From NCBI RefSeq assembly GCF_030160655.1, contig NZ_BSOT01000019.1:233615-297614 (forward strand): a stretch of DNA of 64,000 bases, in the 5' to 3' direction. The notes beneath the pieces were generated by a model. The model worked only from the letters and a program-made list of their open reading frames with translations. It was not told where the DNA came from and did no database searches. This DNA comes from Agaribacter marinus (GTDB taxonomy: Bacteria; Pseudomonadota; Gammaproteobacteria; Enterobacterales; Alteromonadaceae). The position numbers and the translations under genes were made by a program. Positions 55,330 through 64,000 of this stretch are shown here, one piece after another. Position 1 is the first letter of the stretch. Each line of letters opens with the position of its first letter.

Positions 55330-58122
55330 TCAAGCCGCTTCTTTTGTTGAAATTAGCGCTTTGAGTTCTATTACTTTGTCAGCAACAAAGTCGAAATGTG
55401 GGCTTTCCATTATGGATTTTATTAACTCTTGTGATTCTGTGATCCGATCTAACTTATACAGGGTGAAAGCTAAATGATATTGTATTTGGGGATCATCAGA
55501 AAGCAATGTATATGCTTGGCGTAAAAACGTTAACCCTTCCTCAAATTTACCTTCATTTACTAAAATCCAACCTTTAGTGTCAATAATTTCTGCGGATTGT
55601 GGTGCAACCCGCAGTGCTTTATTTATGTAGGATCTTGCTTGCTCAAAATCGCGTAGACTATCTAAGTATAGGTTGGCAATATTATTGAGAACGATACTTT
55701 GATTATTGTAGCCGTCTATGTCAATTTTTTTGTATAAAGCAAGTGCTTCTTCTACCTTATTTTGAGTGACGTAATAATCCGCTAGTAGATTTGATATTAC
55801 TGGTGGTGTTGAGCCGGCTGCTATAGCGTCTGACAGCAATTTTTCGACGGCTTCACCTTGGTGTCCATTTATGGCTAGTTGATATAACTTGATTGCAGAT
55901 AATACATATGAATTATCCAAGGAAAATGCACTAGCGTATGCCTTAAATGCAGCCTTTTTATCATTTTCTGCATTCGCTATTTCACCCGTTAGCAGCATGT
56001 AAACCGGGGAGTCAGGAATTTGTTTTTCTAACCTTCGAGATATTTCTTTTGCTTTACTGATTTCATCACGTTGCAAGTGCACCTTTATCAATTCGATGTA
56101 CACAGGCACTTTATATGCCGTAATTTTTTCGGCAGTGATAAGGGATTTTATTGCTGAATCTAAATCTTGAGCCTTGACTTGCAAAGGTGCTAATGAAAGC
56201 AGTTTTTCTGCATCTTTATTCCATAAACCAAATAGTACTTTAAGTTCTTCAGACGCGCTTTTAAAGTCATTGATTTTGATAAGTAACTTGGCTTTTTCTT
56301 CGATGTACGGCGGGTATAAAAAGTACTCTCGTAGTAATGCCTCTAACTCTCTTATTGCTTTATCTTCCTGTCCCATACGTTTATGGAGTTGTACCAGTAA
56401 TTCTGAAGGGTATCGATCATTCGGCGCTAGCGATTTTGCTCTGTTGAGCGCGCGTAAAGCTCTTTCATGTAAATCTTGGGCTAACAGGCTTTGCCCAAGA
56501 AGCGTATGAAGGCCACTGTCTTTTTCGTTGGTGTTTATTAGCTGTGAAAAAATAACTTCCGCGTTGTTATATTCACCTATGTTTAATAGTGCAATAGCCT
56601 TATTTTTTCGAGCCAAAAAATGTTTTCCATCTTTTGACAATACATCGTTTAGGATGGTTAGTGCATTTTCATATTCTGCTAGCGTAATATGTATTTCTGC
56701 CTTAATAACCAGCGCTTGATGATCATTGGGATTCAGTTGTATAAGCGCGTCAACTTTCTTCATTGACTCTTCAAGCATTCCATTTACTCGGTACAGCTCT
56801 ACACCTGTGTACATGGACACCGGATCAATCTGATTACTGAAGAGTGTTTCAAATAGGCTTAGCGCTTCTTTGTTTTGGCCTCTTTCTAATAGTGCTTGTA
56901 TCCTAGAGAAAACTAAATTCGGATTTTTTTCACCGTATATTTGCTGAATTTCATCAAGGAGTAATTCACACTTAAAACTTCTAGGCGAATCGATGTAAAG
57001 ATTGCATAGTAGTAAGTTCAGTTGTAGATTATCTTTGATAAGGGGCTGATTTTTGTCGAGTAGATTCAGTGCTTTAAAATCTTGCCCTAATTTCATGTAG
57101 GTGTCTGCCAATATACCTATCGCATTGATATCTCTACGATTTTTTATCAAATAGCTTTCCAGTTCAGTGACTGCTTGTTCATAATTTCCTGACATATAGG
57201 TAGCAAGTGCCATGACAAAACTTAGTTCAGCACGCTCTGATTTTATTTCATCAGGAATTAAGGACAGCTTTTGATTTATCTCAACAAAGACTTCTTGATC
57301 CATTACCTTTGAAGATGTTTCCATCAATTTTCCGAATAGCAATAGTGCAAACGGGTCATCTGGGGTTTGTTTTATGATCACTTCAACCACTTCTTTCGCA
57401 TTTTCTGTGTCATTTACACTTATATATGCGTTTGCTAAGGTGCGCTGGATTAAAGGGTCATTTGGTGCAAGTTCGTAAGCTTTTTGAAAATAGTTTAGTG
57501 CAAGTTCGTCTTTGTTGTTTCGTTTAGCAAGCTGTCCCTGTAGATGCAAGGTACGTTGGTCATTATTATCAATTTCACTTAAGCTAGAAATATATATTTT
57601 TGCCTGCTCAGCGCGGTCCGTAAATAAATAGAAATAAGCAATTGATTGAAGTGCACGCTTTGAATCTGGCAGTATTGACAAGGCTTCTTTGTAATATTTT
57701 TCGGCAAGTTCATCATCATTGATATTAAAAGCCGTGGTCGCTTTTATCAGTGAAATTTCAAATTTATTCTGTGTATTTAACCCAATGTCACTAAGTGCAA
57801 AAATGGCACCTTCGTCACCCAAGTACAAATGAATCCTAGCTAAGTCTGAAATAATAATATTTTCATCAGCACCAGCTGCAATAGACTCTTCAAATTCAAT
57901 TAACGCATCTCTAGCGAAACCTTTAGAAAATAGCGTTCGCCCCATTAACAACTTTGAAGGAAGGTGGTTAGGGTTTTGTTGAAGTGCATTTTTTAAATAT
58001 ATATATGCTTCTTCAATGTCGTTTTCGTTGTATCGTTGCAACGCCTTTTCATATGTATCTGCAACTTGAGCGGGTACACTTACAACGTAAAATATAGAAA
58101 TAATAAATAAAAAAACTCTCAA
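55330..58122 (-). CDS. prsT: TPR-repeat protein resembling PrsT of PEP-CTERM/exosortase systems
   Basis: Protein of 930 residues. A signal peptide (MRVFLFIISIFYVVSVPA) is followed by about 20 tandem TPR-like units from residue 24 to the end, including LKNALQQNPNHLPSKLLMGR, YFQKAYELAPNDPLIQRTLA, and INKALRVAPQSAEIIDTKGW. No catalytic domain or lipobox is visible (in many PrsT proteins there is one). The length and repeat order resemble PrsT, the secreted TPR protein linked to exosortase A loci. The gene is on the same strand as, and 132 nt downstream of, a PEP-CTERM-like protein gene, which supports the call. A generic TPR protein is the alternative. Confidence 0.6.
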   Translation of the reverse strand: MRVFLFIISIFYVVSVPAQVADTYEKALQRYNENDIEEAYIYLKNALQQNPNHLPSKLLMGRTLFSKGFARDALIEFEESIAAGADENIIISDLARIHLYLGDEGAIFALSDIGLNTQNKFEISLIKATTAFNINDDELAEKYYKEALSILPDSKRALQSIAYFYLFTDRAEQAKIYISSLSEIDNNDQRTLHLQGQLAKRNNKDELALNYFQKAYELAPNDPLIQRTLANAYISVNDTENAKEVVEVIIKQTPDDPFALLLFGKLMETSSKVMDQEVFVEINQKLSLIPDEIKSERAELSFVMALATYMSGNYEQAVTELESYLIKNRRDINAIGILADTYMKLGQDFKALNLLDKNQPLIKDNLQLNLLLCNLYIDSPRSFKCELLLDEIQQIYGEKNPNLVFSRIQALLERGQNKEALSLFETLFSNQIDPVSMYTGVELYRVNGMLEESMKKVDALIQLNPNDHQALVIKAEIHITLAEYENALTILNDVLSKDGKHFLARKNKAIALLNIGEYNNAEVIFSQLINTNEKDSGLHTLLGQSLLAQDLHERALRALNRAKSLAPNDRYPSELLVQLHKRMGQEDKAIRELEALLREYFLYPPYIEEKAKLLIKINDFKSASEELKVLFGLWNKDAEKLLSLAPLQVKAQDLDSAIKSLITAEKITAYKVPVYIELIKVHLQRDEISKAKEISRRLEKQIPDSPVYMLLTGEIANAENDKKAAFKAYASAFSLDNSYVLSAIKLYQLAINGHQGEAVEKLLSDAIAAGSTPPVISNLLADYYVTQNKVEEALALYKKIDIDGYNNQSIVLNNIANLYLDSLRDFEQARSYINKALRVAPQSAEIIDTKGWILVNEGKFEEGLTFLRQAYTLLSDDPQIQYHLAFTLYKLDRITESQELIKSIMESPHFDFVADKVIELKALISTKEAA

Positions 58123-58213
58123 ATTCGCCTCAATACCCAGTTAAATTTATTACTGACACTTAACTATCATAAATATAGATCTAGTGTAACTTACTTATTG
58201 TATCGACCAAAAA

Positions 58214-58237
58214 AAACGCCCCATAAATGGAGCGTTT
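58214..58237 (-). terminator. intrinsic terminator after the PEP-CTERM-like gene
   Basis: AAACGCCCC (58214-58222), loop ATAAAT, GGAGCGTTT (58229-58237). On the minus strand the stem is followed by a T run, giving a good Rho-independent terminator between this gene and prsT. Confidence 0.75.
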
Positions 58238-58254
58238 ATTCATGAGAAGTCTAA

Positions 58255-59142
58255 TTACGTGCGTCGGCGATAAATCAGTACCAATCCTACTAGTAAAATA
58301 CCAAGTGTTGCGGGCGCATTTACAGTACTTATGTCCGGTGTCGAATCTCTAAACACCAAGTTATTAATCGCACCAGAACCTGGCATATTTACTACCAGTT
58401 TTGTTACACCGAATAAATTACTATAATTCTCACGTTGATAGTGACCATTCCCTATGCCAGGAACATCTTCTTCTCTTACTGTATTATTTGTTAGGAAAAA
58501 GAAAAGCTTTGTCGCTGGCGCACCTAGTTGTGATTCCGTCACTTCAACGTCAAAGAAGTCTAGGCTTAGAATATCTACTGGCGCAGTAAAATTGAATACA
58601 AAAAAACCAGCTGGGCGACTACCTTCATCATCAGGGTTAGAACAAGACGTTCCATCGCATGTTTCATTTTCGTGAATAATTAATACGTTACCAGGTTTTT
58701 TCCATGTATCTCTGCGGCTATCACCAGCGGCATATAAATCTTCATAGTACTCTTTTCTTTCACTCAAGGTATCATAGTATTTTTTACTATTGTCAGTGCC
58801 TTGTCTTGAAACATAATCGTCACCACTTTTGACGAACTCCAAATCTTCATCGGCGGTACCTGAATCTTGAGTATTAAAAGCAGTTTGTCGGTCAGCCTTA
58901 TCATCGCTATTATTGGCACATATTCCATTGCGTTGATCAGTGTTTGCGTGGACGCTACCATTAATATTACAACCAGAGATACTTACTCCCCAGTTTGCAT
59001 ATTCGTCATCAATTATTTGACCTGCTGTAATTGGATTGCCGTTAGTATCCAAATCAAAATCTAGTACTCTTAATGCGGCTTGCGCATTAACTGCCACTAA
59101 TAATGCAGATATCCCTACCAATTTACCGACTAATTTATTCAT
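58255..59142 (-). CDS. exported protein with a PEP-CTERM-like sorting signal
   Basis: 295 residues from ATG 59142, preceded by AGGAAAAG; an upstream frame start at 59190 adds nothing conserved. A signal peptide (MNKLVGKLVGISALLVAVNAQA) is followed by a 240-residue domain rich in Asp, Asn and Tyr with four Cys in two close pairs (CNINGS...GICAN; CDGTSCSN). The C-terminus is Asn-Ala-Pro-Ala-Thr-Leu, a hydrophobic helix, then YRRRT. That is the tripartite exosortase signal, with an APATL-type variant of the PEP motif. It would be exported, sorted and anchored or released by an exosortase encoded elsewhere. The function is unknown. Confidence 0.75.
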   Translation of the reverse strand: MNKLVGKLVGISALLVAVNAQAALRVLDFDLDTNGNPITAGQIIDDEYANWGVSISGCNINGSVHANTDQRNGICANNSDDKADRQTAFNTQDSGTADEDLEFVKSGDDYVSRQGTDNSKKYYDTLSERKEYYEDLYAAGDSRRDTWKKPGNVLIIHENETCDGTSCSNPDDEGSRPAGFFVFNFTAPVDILSLDFFDVEVTESQLGAPATKLFFFLTNNTVREEDVPGIGNGHYQRENYSNLFGVTKLVVNMPGSGAINNLVFRDSTPDISTVNAPATLGILLVGLVLIYRRRT

Positions 59143-59451
59143 TGCTTTTCCTGTAAAACATACTGCTTGCAGATACAAAGCAAAAAACATTCCAGTATTT
59201 TAAGTGTTTGATAAGTTGACAATATTTCATACGTTTCTATTTTAGAATTTTGTATTTGTAAAAAAAACAGACGCTTATTTTATAGTCAGTCATCCGAGCT
59301 TAGGCATTGTTCTTAATACCTAGTTATCGATTCTCGATATTTCACTAGTCTCAGCAGGTGTAAATATTTACGGCAAACAAATTTTTTCACTGCATTTAAA
59401 CAGTCATGAGAATGCTGTATTATCTTCCGCAACATAACTGTGGAATCTATA

Positions 59452-60252
59452 ATGACTAAAAGACGTGGAATTTATTTGTTGCCAAACTTGCTTACGACTG
59501 CTGGTTTATTTAGTGGTTTTTATGCAGTAGTCATGTCGATGAATGGACAGTTTGAACATGCAGCTGTAGCTATATTTGTCGCGATGGTCTTTGATGGCTT
59601 GGACGGCAGGGTCGCGAGAATAACGAACACACAATCTGCGTTTGGTGCGGAATATGATTCAATGGCTGATATGGTATCTTTTGGTATTGCACCTGCACTC
59701 GTTGCTTATAATTTTGGCATGACTGAACTTGGTAAGGTTGGTTGGCTGGCAGCTTTTGTTTATGTGGCAGGGGCTGCGTTGCGACTTGCTCGATTTAATA
59801 CTCAGGTCGGCATCGCGGATAAACGGTTTTTTCAAGGTTTAGCTAGTCCCGCAGCCGCCGCAGTTGTAGCAGGTATGGTGTGGGCGTGTCATGATTATTC
59901 ACTTAGTGGCCATGATTATGAGTATGTGGTTGCGATCGTGACCGGTCTCGCTGGGCTCTTAATGGTTAGCAACTTTAAATATAACTCGTTCAAGGAAGTT
60001 GACTGGCATGGCAAAGTGCCGTTTGTTGCTATTTTAGTGATCATGCTTGTATTCATAATCGTCGCTACGGCGCCTTCTTTAGTGCTCGTTACTGTGTTTA
60101 TATTGTATGCGGTTGCTGGTCCAATAAATACTTTTCGTACCGTAGATAAGGTAACCCTAGAAGATGTTGTTGGGGATACGCACGAGGATGCAGATTTCGA
60201 AGAAAGTAGTTCTTCAAAGTTTGATTCTAAAGGCGAAAATAAGGATAGCTAA
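59452..60252 (+). CDS. pssA: CDP-diacylglycerol-serine O-phosphatidyltransferase
   Basis: 266 residues from ATG 59452, with an in-frame GTG at 59440 as alternative. The CDP-alcohol phosphotransferase motif DGLDGRVARITNTQSAFGAEYDSMAD (DG-x2-AR-x8-G-x3-D-x3-D; given in part: DGLDGRVAR...GAEYDSMAD) is intact, with several membrane helices. A charged C-terminal tail of about 30 residues follows. This is the Bacillus-type (type II) PssA, unrelated to the E. coli type I enzyme. It makes phosphatidylserine at the inner membrane. The 260 nt upstream (59191-59451) hold no promoter I can call with confidence. Confidence 0.92.
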   Translation: MTKRRGIYLLPNLLTTAGLFSGFYAVVMSMNGQFEHAAVAIFVAMVFDGLDGRVARITNTQSAFGAEYDSMADMVSFGIAPALVAYNFGMTELGKVGWLAAFVYVAGAALRLARFNTQVGIADKRFFQGLASPAAAAVVAGMVWACHDYSLSGHDYEYVVAIVTGLAGLLMVSNFKYNSFKEVDWHGKVPFVAILVIMLVFIIVATAPSLVLVTVFILYAVAGPINTFRTVDKVTLEDVVGDTHEDADFEESSSSKFDSKGENKDS

Positions 60253-60392
60253 GGCGATATACACATTGGTTTTATGTAACACATACTGCGACATATATTT
60301 ATTTTGTTATTGCTAATAAATATATGTCGGCTTCAGTTAACTAAATAATATAAGCATCTAAATAGTACAAGTATCCAAATAAAGTAAGGCTC

Positions 60393-63080
60393 TCACTTAG
60401 TTATCCTTGTAAATTTCCATGCTGTGCCATTGCGAATATAGTGTAAAGATGGCCAATAATAGTTTTCTTCTCGTACTTGATATTCTGAGTATTGGAAATT
60501 TTTGTCCAAACGAATAGCCTCAACGGAAGTATAGTCACCAGAATGCTTACCGACTAGCGCCGCTTTGACTTCTAATATACTGTTTATGGGTTGTTGATCG
60601 ATTGATAAAATGCATACTGGGTCTACGTTTAATGCGGTGTACATTGGCGCGCCAAAATATCTGAATCCAACTCTAATGCACTTTTCTCTCGTGCCACTAG
60701 GTGTCGTAATATGCGTCTGTATTTCATGAATTACTGCGCCGCCCCACACAATCACGTCTGAGATATTCAAATATGGTGAGTCGCTTAGATTTATTGGGAC
60801 TTGGATGACTTCTCCATTGCGAAGTACTGAAAACACCTCTCTTTTTTTATTAAGCAATAGATAGAGAGAGTTTAACGAGTTTGCTGATAATGCGGTGTCT
60901 AAAATTATGTCGCCTGAAGAAAGACCACTCATTTCTAGTTCTTCGGCTTTTTCTACGTATAATTTTCGCCCTATTGGTAATTGATACTCTGTTGGTAAGC
61001 CGAGTTCAATTGCGCCCGCGTAACTTAAATAGGTGAGTTTATCTTTGAGTTCAAAAATACTTTTTCTAGATTGTAAATAGTCATCAATAAATGCGCCAAT
61101 GAGTTCTGATGGGATAATACCTAAAACGCCATTATTTTCATCGTATCCCGGTGCTACAGCGAGCAAGGTATTATTTTCATCAGTGTAGACAGAAAACTCA
61201 TCAGGTATGTAACTCACATCTCTACTGTCAAAATTTGTCTTGCCATAGTAAACAATTGGCCATTCAATACTCACGTTTGTTTCAAAATCCACGTGAGCAG
61301 TTCTGCCACGTAAATTTACATTTTCTTTCGACGTTAATACTTCTTTTGTGACTTGTGGAATAAGTCCGTTTTTAAATTGTATTTGTGATAGGTCGGCCTT
61401 AATCAGTACCATATTTAAGTATGGGTGTATTGCTTCTACAGACGCTGATGTAGAATTCCCGTTATCGAAAAGTGCATTGACTTGACTCAAACTCGAATCG
61501 ATTATGTCTTTGTTTGTGAGTATCAATCCGTTTTTGATATCGACCACTACGCCATTACCTTTGCGAATGACTTCTCTGTTGATATTTACTTCAACCGGCC
61601 TAAATACTTCTAACTCAACCAGTGGCGATTTAACTTCTTCTCCATGTGCTAAAGTAACTAAGCTCGCGGTTTTATTTGATAAGACTAAGTCTTTGCAATG
61701 CCAGAGGAGGGCGCCTAAATCATCTTGACAATGACGGTTCACAAAGAACGGGGTCAAATTTCTAACCTTTTTGTATTCTTGGTCTTTCTGATTGTATACG
61801 TACCGATAGCGCAAGCTGAACTTACTGTTGGTTGGTATATTTTTGAATGCATGCTTAAAGTCGTTTAAAGAATCAATATTTTTGCCATTGATTTCTTCTA
61901 TTCGAGCGTAGTTGTTGATACCTTGACCGCCGAATAATCTGCCGGGTGCTGTTAGTAACACGCCTGATGCTGGCACGTTGAACAAACGGGCGGTACTAAG
62001 GCCGATAGGTATAAAGATAGCTCTTCCAATTTCGATAAACTCGTCAGGTACAAGCTCGAATAGGTTTGATACTGAAAGTGTTAATTGTTTTTTTTCCTTT
62101 TTGCGAAGAACCACAAAATCAACAGTTTGATTTACTTTCTCGTTTAGGAATGTCTCTAAAGACAGGAAATCTAGGAGGTGATTGTTTTCTCCCATATAAA
62201 GGATATCACCTATTTGTAATACTCCGTCAGCAGGACTTCCTTTTACAATATGGGTTATTCGCAGAACCCCTTTTGACACTGGCTTTTCGCTGTTCAATTG
62301 CTCAATATCTTCTTCATTCCACCCGAATTCTGTCAGTTGATTCAACGGCGTATATTCGAACACAGTTTGTAAAGTCCCTCTTTGCACATTCTTTCCAGTC
62401 AAAATTTTATCTAATACAGGTAGCATCATGTCCATCGGAAGGAAAAATGCTGCGGCCGTATCATTTCTTGCTCCTGCATTTATTGCAATTGCATGCCCGT
62501 TTTTATTTAGGATGGGAGAACCAGAAGAACCGCCGCTTGTACCTAATGCTGCTTGCATGTAAAAGGTGTTATAGTCAGTTGTTGTGCTGTTGTAATTTGG
62601 TGCTGTGCGATCCAAACGCGACAATACGCCTTGTATGATTGATAGTGCTTCTCCACCATCATTCCCATATAAACTAATTTCATCACCGACATTTGCGACT
62701 GGTTTTAATGGAATTGGCTTGATTTTTAATGCATTTAATTCTTCGGGTGAATATTGAAAAATACCATAGTCGTGAACGGGATCTCTATATATAGGCGTTA
62801 GCTGTAATTTTTGTTTGTTTGCAAATTCACCATAAGCGATGACAGGCCCAACATTAAGAATATGTTTATTGGTAAGAATTAAGCCTTTATGACTATCTAT
62901 TACAAAACCTGTGCCGACGCCTGAGGTATTGTAACCATCGTCCCAAGGCGTTACTTTGTTGAACTCAATATTAACTATTGCATTAATAACATCGTTGTTA
63001 GCGTACAAGTTGGAATGTTTAGCGCAAATAATAAACAGAATGCTAAGTGAGGAAACCTTTAATTTTATACGTGAAATCAT
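60393..63080 (-). CDS. tandem HtrA-type protease with PDZ domains (Nma111/Ynm3-like)
   Basis: Protein of 895 residues. After an N-terminal hydrophobic export signal, domain 1 (about 30-230) is a trypsin-like protease with His73 (LTNKHIL), Asp104 (DPVHDYG) and Ser186 in GSSGSP, an intact HtrA triad. PDZ-like segments follow (about 268-340 and 345-440). A second protease-like domain (about 508-620) has the same order but Asp525 where His should be (LTNKDII) and Asn556 where Asp should be (HPYLNMVLI), so it is inactive. A further PDZ-like region lies near 700-800. This protease-PDZ-PDZ-pseudoprotease-PDZ plan is that of the eukaryotic Nma111/Ynm3 proteins. Probably periplasmic quality control. 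Convergent with pssA. Confidence 0.72.
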   Translation of the reverse strand: MISRIKLKVSSLSILFIICAKHSNLYANNDVINAIVNIEFNKVTPWDDGYNTSGVGTGFVIDSHKGLILTNKHILNVGPVIAYGEFANKQKLQLTPIYRDPVHDYGIFQYSPEELNALKIKPIPLKPVANVGDEISLYGNDGGEALSIIQGVLSRLDRTAPNYNSTTTDYNTFYMQAALGTSGGSSGSPILNKNGHAIAINAGARNDTAAAFFLPMDMMLPVLDKILTGKNVQRGTLQTVFEYTPLNQLTEFGWNEEDIEQLNSEKPVSKGVLRITHIVKGSPADGVLQIGDILYMGENNHLLDFLSLETFLNEKVNQTVDFVVLRKKEKKQLTLSVSNLFELVPDEFIEIGRAIFIPIGLSTARLFNVPASGVLLTAPGRLFGGQGINNYARIEEINGKNIDSLNDFKHAFKNIPTNSKFSLRYRYVYNQKDQEYKKVRNLTPFFVNRHCQDDLGALLWHCKDLVLSNKTASLVTLAHGEEVKSPLVELEVFRPVEVNINREVIRKGNGVVVDIKNGLILTNKDIIDSSLSQVNALFDNGNSTSASVEAIHPYLNMVLIKADLSQIQFKNGLIPQVTKEVLTSKENVNLRGRTAHVDFETNVSIEWPIVYYGKTNFDSRDVSYIPDEFSVYTDENNTLLAVAPGYDENNGVLGIIPSELIGAFIDDYLQSRKSIFELKDKLTYLSYAGAIELGLPTEYQLPIGRKLYVEKAEELEMSGLSSGDIILDTALSANSLNSLYLLLNKKREVFSVLRNGEVIQVPINLSDSPYLNISDVIVWGGAVIHEIQTHITTPSGTREKCIRVGFRYFGAPMYTALNVDPVCILSIDQQPINSILEVKAALVGKHSGDYTSVEAIRLDKNFQYSEYQVREENYYWPSLHYIRNGTAWKFTRITK

Positions 63081-63175
63081 TTGTTGTTTGGTCTATATGT
63101 CCCTGTTTTAAAGGACAGTAACACCAAAGTTGTTTTCAATAAAAGAAAGTCATTCAAAATTTTTTAAAAAACCTG

Positions 63176-63203
63176 TTGCACATATCAAGTTAGTCTGTAG
63201 AAT
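63176..63203 (+). promoter_or_regulatory. rRNA operon promoter P1
   Basis: TTGCAC (63176-63181) and TAGAAT (63198-63203) are 16 nt apart, followed by GCGCCTCCGC, a GC-rich discriminator typical of stringently controlled rRNA promoters. An A/T-tract UP-like element precedes it (63156-63173). It lies 97 nt right of the protease gene start, which is divergent. Confidence 0.75.
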
Positions 63204-63328
63204 GCGCCTCCGCTGTCAGGGGATAATGCTTCAGACAGTGTGTTTGTCAGTGTATTTATTGCCAGATAGTGTGTGATTAAATACGGTAAGTAATTAAGAA
63301 ATAGTTTGAAGATTTTTTAATAAAAACC

Positions 63329-63356
63329 TTGACAAAAACTTTGGGAGGCGTATTAT
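63329..63356 (+). promoter_or_regulatory. rRNA operon promoter P2
   Basis: TTGACA (63329-63334) and TATTAT (63351-63356) are 16 nt apart, with consensus -35 and near-consensus -10 and a GC-rich discriminator (TCGCACCCC). It lies about 155 nt downstream of P1 and 130 nt before 16S. Confidence 0.8.
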
Positions 63357-63402
63357 TCGCACCCCGCTTGAGACAAGGTCTGCAAGGCACATCGCAAGCG
63401 AC

Positions 63403-63413
63403 GTTCTTTAACA
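63403..63413 (+). promoter_or_regulatory. boxA of the rRNA leader
   Basis: GTTCTTTAACA in the leader between P2 and 16S matches the boxA element to which NusB/NusE bind to allow antitermination of rRNA. NusB is encoded at 36151 in this window. The remaining leader (63204-63486) shows no gene. Confidence 0.65.
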
Positions 63414-63486
63414 ATTTAGCAAGACAATCTGTGTGGGCACTCGTAATGAGTGTTCTAACAAAAAAAGTTTATTTGTAATTCGATTT

Positions 63487-64000
<514 letters not shown>

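Noticed and set aside
55268..55477. Small plus-strand frame (69 codons) after clpB
   Set aside because: It overlaps the end of the TPR gene on the other strand, covers the hairpin after clpB and has no ribosome site.
62066..62638. 190-codon plus-strand frame inside the protease gene
   Set aside because: Antisense to the catalytic domain of the HtrA-type protein, which is strongly supported; the translation has no motif.

Overview
The window is a chromosomal segment of a gammaproteobacterium of the order Alteromonadales, most likely Alteromonadaceae (Glaciecola/Paraglaciecola-like). The partial 16S rRNA gene at the right end, PomA/PomB-type (sodium) motor stators, a RibBX-type hybrid riboflavin protein and the serB/PilZ/radA and xseB-ispA-dxs-pomAB gene orders (shared with Vibrio and relatives) all point that way. 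The species assignment is inference. The DNA is moderately AT-rich by eye and densely coding. I see no insertion sequence, integrase, CRISPR array or tRNA gene.

Layout. 1-4.3 kb: end of a type IV pilus minor-pilin locus (3' part of pilY1, pilE, then two tandem FimT/GspH pseudopilins on the other strand). 4.4-8.9 kb: nadE-glnB, slyD and ygfZ on the minus strand, and sdhE with a short YgfX-like protein and a MaoC-like hydratase. 8.9-18.1 kb: nadB divergent from rpoE-rseA-rseB-rseC, then lepA-lepB-rnc-era; recO and pdxJ, which follow era in E. coli, are absent and pdxH stands there. 18.2-25.9 kb: pdxH, a TatD-family nuclease, ytjB/serB, a two-PilZ-domain protein, radA and a small unknown protein. 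25.9-32.6 kb: a YjeH-type amino-acid exporter divergent from an Lrp-type regulator with a perfect inverted repeat between them, then ettA, lpxD, glyA and nrdR. 32.7-38.1 kb: the riboflavin-to-thiamine operon ribD-ribE-ribBX-ribH-nusB-thiL-pgpA. 38.2-43.2 kb: xseB-ispA-dxs (minus) and pomA-pomB (plus).

43.2-49.9 kb: a singlet-oxygen/membrane-lipid type module. A SnoaL-like protein, an SDR, an FAD amine-oxidase-like protein, a DUF1365 protein and Cfa form a start-stop-coupled operon. It is divergent from a stand-alone LON-domain gene and next to an ECF sigma factor with its ChrR-type zinc anti-sigma factor. 49.9-55.2 kb: bamD, rluD-pgeF and clpB, the last with a sigma-32-like promoter.

55.3-63.1 kb: the least ordinary stretch. 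It holds a 930-residue TPR protein resembling PrsT of PEP-CTERM/exosortase systems, an exported protein with a PEP-CTERM-like C-terminus, pssA, and an 895-residue HtrA-type protease. The protease has an intact first catalytic domain and a second, degenerate one, an architecture reminiscent of eukaryotic Nma111/Ynm3. The window ends in an rRNA operon with two strong tandem promoters, a boxA and the first ~514 nt of 16S rRNA.
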